Source: a virus. Taken from it: 53,643 nt of DNA. The stretch spans positions 1-53,643 of the IMG/VR virus record IMGVR_UViG_3300034268_000054; one strand, written 5' to 3'. Positions within the stretch are counted from its first letter, which is position 1. Every line of letters starts with the position of its first letter. Positions 31,627 through 38,320 of the stretch are shown here, one piece after another. Below the pieces are notes generated by a model, which saw only the letters and a program-made list of their open reading frames with translations, ran no database searches and was not told where the DNA came from. The translations under genes were made by a program, and so were the position numbers.

Positions 31627-32416
31627 CCTCCTCTACGTACTCGGCGTCGATTACTTCAGGGTCGGCTCTACTCGAACCAAGATCAAGAACCCGACTCTCA
31701 TCAACGCCCGGCGGAAGCGCACGTTGCTCGACTCCTCCGAAGAAGGTCTGCTGCTCTTGCATTAGAAGCGCTAGGCGCTCCTCTCTCGGAAGCAGCTTGT
31801 GAGTGTGCTCGTGCTCGACTTTTCCGCTGTGTGTGATTTCCACCTGCTTTCCCCACCTGCGCGGATCACGCTTTGTCAACCACCTGTCCGCGATCCATGC
31901 TTTTTTGGCGGGGTCGGTACACTGTCGAAATGCCCAGACGAAACCTCCCTCCATCTCCGCGGCGATTTGCATCTCCACCATGTGGACCATTTCCGCGAAG
32001 TCCTTATCGAAGAAGGGGTAACCTTCCGTGAGCATCTGGTAAATGTGAGTGTACGAGTAAGGAGACTTGTTCGCTGCGTCGAGCCTGCTTCCTGATTCGG
32101 CAAGGTCGGTGCAGAACTTAAGTCTCCAGTCCGCGAAAGCCTCGGGGTCTTGATCTTCCTTCGAGGGTCCGCCGTTGTTTACTGTACCGGGGGACCTCAA
32201 ACTAAGAAGGGCGTCGTATCTGGCCCGAAAGTCAGCATCCGACGCCCTCCATCTTTCGACTTCTACTAGAAGTGACTTAGGCTTCGTCTCTCCGGCCGCA
32301 AACTTCCGGCACAACTCAGAAACGCTTACCTCCTCATCTGCTTCGAGTTCTTCCAGTAGCTTCTCTTTAGACCACCCCTCGGCCCTGGCGCCTCTCGGTC
32401 GTCCAGTTCCGGCCAT
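31598..32416 (-). CDS. terS: Terminase small subunit (272 aa)
   Basis: The N-terminal half is helical with an HTH-like start (WSKEKLLEELEADEEVSVSELCRKFA). The middle contains RWLTKRDPRRWGKQVEITHSGKVEHEH, a phrase characteristic of small terminase C-terminal regions, and the tail is acidic (VIDAEYVEEDDERS). It recognises the packaging site and feeds DNA to the large subunit. It overlaps terL directly. Longer than many small subunits (100-200 aa) because of the charged tail. Confidence 0.82.
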   Translation of the reverse strand: MAGTGRPRGARAEGWSKEKLLEELEADEEVSVSELCRKFAAGETKPKSLLVEVERWRASDADFRARYDALLSLRSPGTVNNGGPSKEDQDPEAFADWRLKFCTDLAESGSRLDAANKSPYSYTHIYQMLTEGYPFFDKDFAEMVHMVEMQIAAEMEGGFVWAFRQCTDPAKKAWIADRWLTKRDPRRWGKQVEITHSGKVEHEHTHKLLPREERLALLMQEQQTFFGGVEQRALPPGVDESRVLDLGSSRADPEVIDAEYVEEDDERSAEAV

Positions 32417-32431
32417 GTTGTGGTCCCCTAC

Positions 32432-32635
32432 TTAGCCGTAGGTGGTGCCGTCCTTCAGCTTGGGGGCCTTGCCCACCTCCTGGCGCCCGGTGCTGTCCGG
32501 GTAGCCACCCTTGAGCGGGCTGCCGCCCTTGGTCTTGGCGCCGCCTGTGCCCTCGCCGCTGTTCGACCGCTGGCCGGTGTTGGGGCGCGTCTTCTCGTCG
32601 GATGCGGGGATTCCCTCGTAACCCATTCCGTTCAT
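32432..32635 (-). CDS. Small Gly/Lys-rich hypothetical protein (67 aa)
   Basis: Low-complexity, probably disordered: MNGMGYEGIPASDEKTRPN followed by Gly/Ser/Thr/Lys repeats and KAPKLKDGTTYG. GGGAGG lies 11 nt before ATG 32635. It sits just upstream of the small terminase gene. Such short disordered proteins are common among head genes, but no function can be given. Confidence 0.55.
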   Translation of the reverse strand: MNGMGYEGIPASDEKTRPNTGQRSNSGEGTGGAKTKGGSPLKGGYPDSTGRQEVGKAPKLKDGTTYG

Positions 32636-32678
32636 GCTTCCTCGACCTCCCTGAAATCTTGCGTTAATCGGTTAGCAG

Positions 32679-33692
32679 CTAGTACCGCTCGGGGCCGCGC
32701 TGCATCGCTAGGGCCATCTTCTGAAGGATTGGCGACTGATTGATGATGTCGGGCGTCTGCGCGACGCCTCCGGTTGCCTGCGATCCCGGCTTCAGCTTCT
32801 TGGCGAGCTTGGCGGCGATCTCGGGCTTCACCTGCTCGGGCTGGCGAGCGATCGGCTGCGTCGGCTGCTTGAGCGGTTTGACTTGCATGCCGCCGCCCGC
32901 GGCCGGCATCGGCAGCGGCTTCACCAGCGGCTTGGCCTGCATGCCGCCCCCGTCGTCCTTCTGCCCTGGAACCGAATAGCTGTCGATCGCCATCGGCGGG
33001 TTGCCCATGCGCAGCGGCTTCTCCGCCATGATCGGCGGGCTCCCCGGGGCTGTGGGGTGGTAGACGTTCGGCGCCGGGGCCTCGGGGTGGAAGACGTTCG
33101 GCGCGAAGCTGTGGATCGTGTCGGTCGGCGAGCCCGCGGGCGAAGCACCGCCACCAGCTCCAATCGAAGAGAGAAGAGCGGAAGAGATCGGGCTCTGCGC
33201 AATGCTGATCGGCATGGAGGTCATCGGCATTCTTAGCGACTGCACCCCGCCGCCGCCGGCATTGCCGCCGGACGCCGCGCCGGGGTCAGCGCCACCGGCC
33301 TGCCCAGGCGAGGCCCCGCTGACCGCCGGGGAAACCTGCCGGCCGACTGCCGGGGGAACCTGCCGCCCAATCGCGGGCTTTGCCTGGAATGGCTGTCCGC
33401 CGGCATTTCCACCGGACTGGAGACCTCCGCCGTCGATGTTCTGCACGCCGCCACCGCCCTGAAGCCCGCCGCCGTCGAGGTGCTGCATTCCGCCGCCGTC
33501 GAGCTGCTGCTGAAGCTCGGGCGGGAACTTCCGAATCTGCGGCTTCGCGAAGCCCTGCGCGCCGAGAGTGCGATAGATGTTCATCAAGTCCGGGCTCATC
33601 CCGCCGCCGCCGCCCAGGCCGAGCCCGCCGCCGCCGAAGCCCATTCCCCCGCCGCCGCCGCCGTAGGGGAGCTGAAGAGTGTTGAAGTCCAC
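32679..33692 (-). CDS. Glycine-rich repeat protein, probable head-associated (337 aa)
   Basis: The N-terminal 30 residues are nearly all Gly (YGGGGGGMGFGGGGLGLGG). Then a heptad-like DGGG(L/M)Q repeat occurs three times at about 65-92 and GGGMQ(A/V)KPL twice near 250-270, with Pro/Gln linkers. Only short helical islands (GFAKPQIRKFPPELQQQ; EIAAKLAKKLKPG) look folded. GTG 33692 is the start. The stop is followed by CTAACCGATTAA, the recurring post-stop motif. No family recognised; position among packaging genes suggests a virion or assembly role. Confidence 0.6.
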   Translation of the reverse strand: MDFNTLQLPYGGGGGGMGFGGGGLGLGGGGGMSPDLMNIYRTLGAQGFAKPQIRKFPPELQQQLDGGGMQHLDGGGLQGGGGVQNIDGGGLQSGGNAGGQPFQAKPAIGRQVPPAVGRQVSPAVSGASPGQAGGADPGAASGGNAGGGGVQSLRMPMTSMPISIAQSPISSALLSSIGAGGGASPAGSPTDTIHSFAPNVFHPEAPAPNVYHPTAPGSPPIMAEKPLRMGNPPMAIDSYSVPGQKDDGGGMQAKPLVKPLPMPAAGGGMQVKPLKQPTQPIARQPEQVKPEIAAKLAKKLKPGSQATGGVAQTPDIINQSPILQKMALAMQRGPERY

Positions 33693-33695
33693 TGA

Positions 33696-34196
33696 TTACC
33701 ACTCCGTGACGGTATCGAGAGAGACCAGGAGGAAGACGGTCACCGTGCCGGCGGCGGCGGTGGCTGCCGCGGTGCCCACCTTCGTGGTGAGCGTCTTGCC
33801 GCCCACGTCGTAGCCCAGCACCTCGGCCGTGGTGTCTGCCTCCACGTACCCGCCGGCCCGCGGAGTCTGGCTCGTCGCGAGAATCGTCTTCTCGACCGCG
33901 CCGGCCGGAGTGTTGATGTTGACGTTCACGGTCAGAGTCTTAGACGCGTTGGAATCGAGAGCGGTGAACTTGAACGCGGCCCGTACGAGAAAGACGCCAT
34001 CGGGAAAGACAAGGAGATCCAGCTCGTCATTCGCGGTATCCACGTCGGCGGCGGAGATGTTGATGGTTCTGCGGATCAGGTAGAGCCCGCCGTTCGCGGC
34101 GTACTCGGAACTGCGACGACGGCGAGCCTTCTTGTTGATCGCATTGGCGAGCGCATCCTTGTTGGCGCTAACCGCGATGTTGTGAGTCAACGGCAT
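33696..34196 (-). CDS. Beta-sandwich virion protein, paralogue of the 24.9-kb protein (166 aa)
   Basis: After a basic helical N-terminus (KDALANAINKKARRRRSSEY) it becomes all-beta. The stretch FKFTALDSNASKTLTVNVNI...ILATSQTPRAGGY parallels VITDSLDSNASKTLTLDVVL...ITATQIGRAGGV of the 24,871-25,356 protein. It ends TVTVFLLVSLDTVTEW. Probably a decoration or head-surface protein, inferred from the paralogue next to the capsid gene. ATG 34196 has AGGAGC about 12 nt upstream. Confidence 0.65.
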   Translation of the reverse strand: MPLTHNIAVSANKDALANAINKKARRRRSSEYAANGGLYLIRRTINISAADVDTANDELDLLVFPDGVFLVRAAFKFTALDSNASKTLTVNVNINTPAGAVEKTILATSQTPRAGGYVEADTTAEVLGYDVGGKTLTTKVGTAAATAAAGTVTVFLLVSLDTVTEW

Positions 34197-34526
34197 TCTT
34201 TTCTGTTGCTCCTGGGGCTTGGCGCCACTCCCGACGCCGGGTGATTAGTTAACTGCATCAAGAGGGGTGCTCAGAACGAACATGAAATAAAAGCACACAG
34301 CGAACCCCGCGAGTGACCCTCGCTTTCCGCGCCAGCGGCGTAACGATTTGTCCTACCGCCGTCAGGCGCCGGCAAGGCTTTGTCGTTACCTATATGGGGC
34401 TCAACTGTGTGCTTCGAGGGGGGAGACTGCAAGATGTGCCCGGGGTCGCCAGTCTCACACCTCTCCGCCGACATGAGGAACTGCTATCGGCAAGTTTGTC
34501 TTTATACCACGAATGACCGGTGTCGG
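34197..34526. other. 330-bp stretch without a confident gene
   Basis: I see no convincing leftward gene or terminator. On the plus strand a 60-codon frame (34,380-34,562) is cysteine-rich (CFEGGDCKMCPG...NCYRQVC), which could be a tiny zinc protein, but it lacks a ribosome-binding site and runs against all neighbours. The stretch ends near ACCGGTGTCGGTCAAGG, a weak relative of the phage operators. Its role is unresolved. Confidence 0.3.
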
Positions 34527-34736
34527 TCAAGGCATGGGAAGGGTTTTCTGTTTCACTTCTGATCCAGCCCTAGCCCTGGCGACAGCGCGAGCAAGGCTTG
34601 CGGCCGAGGAGGCATTTACCGACCTCGCGTCGGCCGGAATAGGTGGCGGCTCTGGCGCGCGCGAGAAACCATTTCCCTGTTGAGTCGCTGCGTAGTGTGA
34701 CGCCGCTGCCGAGATAACAGCCGCAGTAACCGCCAT
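34527..34736 (-). CDS. Small Ala-rich protein, ejection-protein-like N-terminus (69 aa)
   Basis: MAVTAAVISAAASHYAATQQ is a short amphipathic, Ala-rich helix like the first 20 residues of the ejection protein at 18.9 kb (MAATTALVVSAAAAAYSAKK). The rest is Pro/Ala-rich and basic, ending VKQKTLPMP. It could be a small injected or head protein, or a fragment left from a duplicated ejection gene. ATG 34736 is preceded by a weak GGGGCCGAG. Confidence 0.5.
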   Translation of the reverse strand: MAVTAAVISAAASHYAATQQGNGFSRAPEPPPIPADARSVNASSAASLARAVARARAGSEVKQKTLPMP

Positions 34737-34752
34737 TTACTCGGCCCCTGCG

Positions 34753-35103
34753 CTAGACGCGCTCGCCATTCGGTCCGACAAGAGGCCCGGGGACAACGAT
34801 CAGGCTGGGGTTCGCCCAGGCGTCGGCCACGTCGCGAGGCACCCGCACCAGGAGATACACGTCCTGAAGGTTGGGCTTGCCGTTGATGTTCTTGACGACC
34901 GAGTCGGGTACCGCGATCTCTAGCTTGGCCGGGCGCTTGTCATTCTTACGGGCGCTGCCCATAAGAACGCTTTGGAGGTGGAGAGCGTTCACCGTGTTGG
35001 GGTGATTCTCTACCGCATGAAAGAGGAGGTTGGCGATTGCTCCGATTGTAGTGAGCTGAGAGTGAGGGACGACCTTACCCCCGGTGGCATCATCCGTAGT
35101 CAT
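34753..35103 (-). CDS. Hypothetical protein coupled to the repressor gene (116 aa)
   Basis: The sequence is balanced alpha/beta: GKVVPHSQLTTIGAIANLLFHAVENH, a basic middle (ARKNDKRPAKLEIAVPD) and LQDVYLLVRVPRDVADAW. ATG 35103 overlaps the end of the repressor frame by 14 nt, so it is probably translated by ribosomes leaving the repressor gene and shares its promoter. That raises the chance of a regulatory or lysogeny-related role, but no motif is recognised. Confidence 0.6.
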   Translation of the reverse strand: MTTDDATGGKVVPHSQLTTIGAIANLLFHAVENHPNTVNALHLQSVLMGSARKNDKRPAKLEIAVPDSVVKNINGKPNLQDVYLLVRVPRDVADAWANPSLIVVPGPLVGPNGERV

Positions 35104-35422
35104 ATAGTTCTCTTGCAATCTCCTTTCCGAGCTTGAGGATTAGATCGTCGGGCAGTCCCTCGAAGGTGACCGCCAAGCGATAGCAGACTTCAAACAGGAT
35201 CAGTTTCGACGTTTGCTTCTTGCCAGCCCTGTTGAGTCGAGTCAAAAGGAACTTCTCGGCCTGCCTAGTCCTGGTAATGTCCAGCGGCGGCTTAGTCCCC
35301 AGCTCTATCTGACTCAAGTAAGACATGGTGACAGGCGGATGGACGGCGGCGCCCACTTCTTTGAGAAGGACGCCAGCCTCGTCCCTCATGCGCCGTAGTT
35401 CTTTTCCGTATTCAAATCTCAT
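35090..35422 (-). CDS. XRE-family phage repressor (110 aa)
   Basis: Residues 5-50 are a textbook XRE helix-turn-helix: YGKELRRMRDEAGVLLKEVG, then VTMSYLSQIELGTKPPLD, where SYLSQIE is the recognition helix. The remaining 60 residues are helical and probably dimerise. Length suits a small CI-like repressor without a self-cleavage domain. ATG 35422 lies only 8 bases after the -10 box, so the message should be leaderless, like lambda cI from PRM. The promoter contains an 18-bp palindrome between -35 and -10, so it should repress itself. Longer upstream frames run antisense-like into neighbours and lack support. Confidence 0.85.
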   Translation of the reverse strand: MRFEYGKELRRMRDEAGVLLKEVGAAVHPPVTMSYLSQIELGTKPPLDITRTRQAEKFLLTRLNRAGKKQTSKLILFEVCYRLAVTFEGLPDDLILKLGKEIARELYDYG

Positions 35423-35430
35423 AACCGCCG

Positions 35431-35460
35431 AGTGTACCGACTCGGCCGAATCGGTGTCAA
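35431..35460 (-). promoter_or_regulatory. Repressor promoter with internal palindromic operator
   Basis: Minus strand: TTGACA (35460-35455, perfect -35), an 18-bp spacer that is exactly the palindrome CCGATTCGGCCGAGTCGG (35454-35437), and TACACT (35436-35431). Eight bases later comes ATG. A protein on the palindrome would block RNA polymerase directly. The same palindrome recurs at 37.84-37.88 kb and 46.20 kb. Confidence 0.82.
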
Positions 35461-35477
35461 GCCCTGCCCGTAACCGG

Positions 35478-35774
35478 TTAATCCTCGGCTGGGACCAGGA
35501 AGCTGGCCCTCCAATTCTCCCTCGGCGAGCCGTTGAAGCCCCGCCGGAACTCCGCCCTGCCCAGGAGGAAGCCCCGCTTCGTCGCCAGCTCGGCCTCGGC
35601 GTGGTCCCTGGTGAACCCCACCGGGTTCCGCGGGAATGCCCTGCGGTAGACGACTTTCCACCCGAAGTGCTTGCCCACGTCCACAAGGTGGGCCGGGCGA
35701 TACCTCTGGACCAGGAGGAGCAGGAGCTTCTGCACCCAACGGCGCAGGCTAAGCCGCTCGCCCTTCGGATTCAC
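35478..35774 (-). CDS. Hypothetical basic protein (98 aa)
   Basis: Starts at GTG 35774 just after GGGAGG, overlapping the preceding gene by 26 nt. It opens with a basic Leu-rich helix (LRRWVQKLLLLLVQRYRPAHL) and continues with VYRRAFPRNPVGFTRDHAEAE and a Phe/Arg-rich end. The stop codon is the right half of a perfect TAACCGGTTA. It lies immediately upstream of the repressor promoter. Family unknown; a membrane-peripheral or nucleic-acid role would suit the composition but is speculative. Confidence 0.6.
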   Translation of the reverse strand: MNPKGERLSLRRWVQKLLLLLVQRYRPAHLVDVGKHFGWKVVYRRAFPRNPVGFTRDHAEAELATKRGFLLGRAEFRRGFNGSPRENWRASFLVPAED

Positions 35775-36126
35775 CGGCCTCCCAGGGATCTCCGGACAGG
35801 CGCCGAGCTTTCCGGATGGCACCTGCAAGCCGGGAACCGACAACGAACGCCGCCGCGTTCCTATCGCTGAAGCTGTTCTCTCTGTCAAGTCTCCACTCCC
35901 ACTTGAAGTAAGTGATATCTCCGTTCGGCTTCATGTCAGCCCTATGAGAGAAGATCTCATCCCCGTCTTCCCAGATCGACTCCATCCGGCGGTAGATCAG
36001 GAAGTCTGACCCCGAGTGGTCGTGGTACACGTCAGTGCCAGGCCCTCGCGGACACCCGAACACTGGACACGGTAGATCCCCTCTGTACTGGTGAAGTCCG
36101 CAGAACGCCTTCCTCGCCTGTCTCAC
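35749..36126 (-). CDS. Hypothetical protein with Cys/His N-terminus (125 aa)
   Basis: The first 25 residues hold FCGLHQYRGDLPCPVFGCP, a His/Cys set that could bind zinc. A beta-rich middle (NGDITYFKWEWRLDREN) follows, and the end is Ala/Arg-rich (GSRLAGAIRKARRLSGD). GTG 36126 overlaps the previous stop as TAGTG. It is the second gene of the small leftward cluster next to the repressor. No family is recognised. Confidence 0.62.
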   Translation of the reverse strand: MRQARKAFCGLHQYRGDLPCPVFGCPRGPGTDVYHDHSGSDFLIYRRMESIWEDGDEIFSHRADMKPNGDITYFKWEWRLDRENSFSDRNAAAFVVGSRLAGAIRKARRLSGDPWEAGESEGRAA

Positions 36127-36314
36127 TAGAACTCCGGATTAGTCAGGTACTCTTCTCCGACAGTCTCGCTATCCTCCGGAATCTCCGTGAAGTGGCACGA
36201 GCATGCGCCCTGGCACATACAGAAGTCCGGAATGTGCGAGTCGCAGGGATGAACCCAACCCTCTCGCTCTCTGTCTCGCTTGCGCAGCCAAGCTTCCTCA
36301 CTAATCTGCAACAT
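36126..36314 (-). CDS. Small Cys-rich protein, first gene of the leftward module (62 aa)
   Basis: A charged helix (EEAWLRKRDREREG) is followed by HPCDSHIPDFCMCQGACSCHF, five cysteines and three histidines within 22 residues, a likely zinc-binding knot. GAGAGGAG precedes ATG 36314 at a good distance. It is the most upstream leftward gene and lies about 110 bp downstream of an activator-type dyad at 36.44 kb. Regulatory function is possible but not shown. Confidence 0.65.
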   Translation of the reverse strand: MLQISEEAWLRKRDREREGWVHPCDSHIPDFCMCQGACSCHFTEIPEDSETVGEEYLTNPEF

Positions 36315-36427
36315 GATCTCCTCTCAACTCAGATCTTGATATGGATGGTGTACAACATACCTGCCCTGTTTCCCAGGTCGGGATACTGTCTATTGCGGGT
36401 TGAAGTGTGCCATAGGGGGCATACCTA

Positions 36428-36456
36428 CGTCTCGCGTTTGTGTCACGTATGACACA
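36428..36456 (-). promoter_or_regulatory. Perfect activator dyad at the head of the leftward module
   Basis: GTGTCATACGTGACAC (36456-36441 on the minus strand) is a perfect 6+6 dyad, followed by AAACGCG as in the other three copies. A weak AGACGT occupies the -35 position; no clear -10 is seen at 17-18 bp. So it is either a promoter wholly dependent on the activator or a binding site without a promoter. Confidence 0.55.
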
Positions 36457-36903
36457 GAAGGCCGGCCGGCCTATTAGAAAAAATGCTTGTCAGGTCTACG
36501 GTGGTTAAGCGGGGACCGGGGCGATGGCGGATGGGCTCACCCCCCCCTGTGGAAAAGCTGCGGATATCCCGCACCAAACTACCGCGGCAGTGGGACGGCG
36601 CCGATGTATCTACTACCTCAGTCGTTGTGCGGGTGGCGGTGTGACGTGGCGTGTGCCATTCGTCCAGGCTAGCAGTCTAAGCCATTGCATTGCCTCCACT
36701 TACGTGCGCGCCGCAGTAGATAGGGAATCTGCTGGCGAAGGGGCTGGGGGGATCTTGCTCATTTCGGGGGATACCTTGCTTCCCCGCTACTCCTATCCCC
36801 TAAGCTGGGCGCCTTCCCTCTTTACCTTCCTTTGTGGAAGTACACTCACGCTAGGCGAAGAAGACACGCGGACCGAGCTTAGCTCCCCTCTCCCCTGGGA
36901 TGA

Positions 36904-36960
36904 CGGGGGATCGCTTGGGATGTCCGGTATCGCGTGGCACGGCGGGGGATCGCTTGGGAT
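36904..36960. repeat. 18-bp direct repeat, 39-bp period
   Basis: CGGGGGATCGCTTGGGAT is found at 36,904-36,921 and again, identical, at 36,943-36,960. The spacer contains GGTATCG, one of the iteron-like words. Part of the candidate origin. Confidence 0.8.
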
Positions 36961-37250
36961 TCCAGCTTGCCCTATCGTCTGGTATCCCTCCTATTCCCTC
37001 CATGCTCTTCTCTTGGGTCCTGGTATAACCGGAATACCTGGGATAACTGGTATCTCCCTCTATTCTCTCTATGTTTCTCTATGTCTCTCTATCCTCTCTT
37101 ATCTCCCCTTATAGCTGGTAACACTTCACCCACTAATCAGGGTATCGCCTTGTTTCCCCTTATTCACAGGTAATACCCTAAGCCCCTTTATTCTAATAGG
37201 TTAAGTAGGGTATCTCCAGGTATACCCCTATATAGTCCTTATATAGGCAT

Positions 37251-37272
37251 CCCCCGGCCCTGAAGCCGAGGG
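37251..37272. repeat. GC-rich hairpin resembling an IS200/IS605-type end
   Basis: CCCCCGGC (37,251-37,258), loop CCTGAA, GCCGAGGG (37,265-37,272). On the minus strand it reads CCCTCGGCTTCAGGGCCGGG, similar to the subterminal hairpins of IS200/IS605 or TnpB elements. No TnpA or TnpB gene is near, so at most it is a relic; it may simply be a structured element or weak terminator. Confidence 0.3.
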
Positions 37273-37309
37273 ATTAGGCGCCTTGCTTAGGTGGGGAGGC
37301 TAGGGGAAA

Positions 37310-37657
37310 TCAGTATTCGACTACGGCGGCGGAACAGAAACGGCACTTCCCTTGCGGGGGATAGTCGTTGCCTTGCCAGTGTAGTCTAGGACACTGGTAG
37401 CGCTTGGGACGTTCGATAGCTATCACGCTTCCCCCGAATATCTCCAGAACTTGCTCGACAACCCCAGGAGGAGCGAACGGCGGCGCGGCTCCTGGTAGCG
37501 GCGGCGCGGGCGGCGCCACTCTCGCGAGTAGGTTACCCGCCTGCCGCGCTCCTGGCGCCGTGGGCGCGAGATCGAGCGGGAGGACGGGCGTTCCCTCCGG
37601 CCGTGGCGAGATCGAGCCCTGGCGGGGCTGTGGCGCCTGCTTTGTTTCTTCAGTCAA
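37310..37657 (-). CDS. Pro-rich hypothetical protein with C-terminal Cys motif (115 aa)
   Basis: Residues 1-65 are Pro/Ala-rich and disordered (APPAPPLPGAAPPFAPPG). Residues 70-115 look folded: EQVLEIFGGSVIAIERPKRYQ, then CPRLHWQGND...GKCRFC, a short zinc-ribbon-like set. TTG 37657 has GGAGGG at 8 nt. Upstream, TACACT (as in the repressor promoter) lies 26 bases before the Shine-Dalgarno. It is the only leftward gene between the candidate origin and the operators at 37.84 kb. Family unknown. Confidence 0.6.
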   Translation of the reverse strand: MTEETKQAPQPRQGSISPRPEGTPVLPLDLAPTAPGARQAGNLLARVAPPAPPLPGAAPPFAPPGVVEQVLEIFGGSVIAIERPKRYQCPRLHWQGNDYPPQGKCRFCSAAVVEY

Positions 37658-37821
37658 TCCGGGTTCCCTCCTTTCGCTGGCGAGTGTACCACGAGACCCG
37701 CGTCCTGGTGCCGACTACCTGGGGCGTTGAAGGCCCGAATCCCCCGAGTCAACCCCCGAAACGAAGATTCTCACCACGTCGCAAACCCTTACGGGGCTTG
37801 CGTTCTGCACGCCACTGCCAA

Positions 37822-37881
37822 CTTACTGCGCACCTTCGGCCTACTCGGCCTATTGCGCCGACTCGGCCGATTTGGTTTACT
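37822..37881 (+). promoter_or_regulatory. Tandem operators and early rightward promoter
   Basis: Two abutting 18-bp sites, CCTACTCGGCCTATTGCG (37,840-37,857) and CCGACTCGGCCGATTTGG (37,858-37,875), match the palindrome in the repressor promoter. A weaker third (11 of 18) fills 37,822-37,839. A promoter TTGCGC (37,853-37,858), 17 bp, TTTACT (37,876-37,881) runs through them to the right, so bound repressor should shut off the early operon, like lambda OR1-3 and PR. Confidence 0.68.
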
Positions 37882-38120
37882 CTGCACCGTCAGCGGGGCG
37901 GCGAGGGAAAGCGAGCTGACAAAGCAAGCAAGCGGTTCTTTGAAATCCAGCGCTCGGTCCCCAGGTTGGGGGAGTCAGTAAGCCTTGCACCTGCTGCCGC
38001 AACGTCGAGAGACGGTTAACCGGTTAGCAGGAGGAAGCCGCAAACGGAAGACAAGGAATCGTGACCTAAACAAAAGCCCCCCGTAAAAAACCCCTGTTCT
38101 ACAGAGCGCGAGTGATCTTG

Positions 38121-38306
38121 ACTTAGCAGTGAGATCACTTAAGGGGAGAGCATAAGGAGACTACTACCTTATGACCTACTCTAGCGCGGCGGCTCTGATC
38201 CTGAAGTCCCTCGCCTCAATTCCTCGCGAAGCAGCACCACCCGTGAAAGCAAGCAAGTAAGGACAAACGGCTAACGCTCTCCCCTTAAGCGGTTTCACTG
38301 CACTTA
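38121..38306. mobile_element. MITE-like inverted-repeat element with 5-bp flanking repeats
   Basis: A 26-bp terminal inverted repeat (38,126-38,151 and 38,276-38,301) matches at 23 of 26 positions, including a perfect inner 14 bp (CTTAAGGGGAGAGC). Outside each end stands the identical pentamer ACTTA (38,121-38,125; 38,302-38,306), like a target-site duplication. The 176-bp body has no transposase. As RNA, the arms form a 26-bp stem with one mismatch. It could instead be a folded leader of the early operon; both readings fit. Confidence 0.55.
38171..38260 (+). CDS. Possible 29-aa peptide inside the inverted-repeat element
   Basis: ATG 38171 is 11 nt after AAGGAG. The frame starts MTYSSAAALILKSLAS and ends with TAA before the right arm of the inverted repeat. 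It could be the first translated frame of the early transcript or a chance frame. No similarity is recognised. Confidence 0.35.
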   Translation: MTYSSAAALILKSLASIPREAAPPVKASK

Positions 38307-38320
38307 ACAAGGAGAGGCAA

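Larger units (their letters stand above)
36457..37309. other. AT-richer, repeat-laden non-coding region; candidate replication origin
   Basis: I see no credible gene in about 850 bp. The composition shifts toward AT and long pyrimidine tracts. GGTAT-type words (GGTATC, GGTATAACC, GGTAATACCC, GGTATACCCC and inverses) occur ten or more times between 36,768 and 37,230. There is an 18-bp direct repeat at 36,904-36,921 and 36,943-36,960, and a tract of repeated TCTCTAT words at 37,052-37,112. Iteron-like words plus an AT-rich zone between divergent modules resemble a replication origin. This is inference. Confidence 0.45.

Noticed and set aside
36487-37173. Plus-strand open frames in the repeat-laden region
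   Set aside because: Low-complexity translations (Ser/Leu/Tyr from pyrimidine tracts), no Shine-Dalgarno, and they coincide with iteron-like DNA.
37251-37272. IS200/IS605 element
   Set aside because: Only a hairpin resembling an end is present; no TnpA or TnpB coding sequence exists in the window.
37603-38019. 138-codon plus-strand frame covering the operators
   Set aside because: Arg/Pro-rich shadow that starts inside the opposite-strand gene and runs through the promoter and operator array; no start codon after the predicted transcription start.
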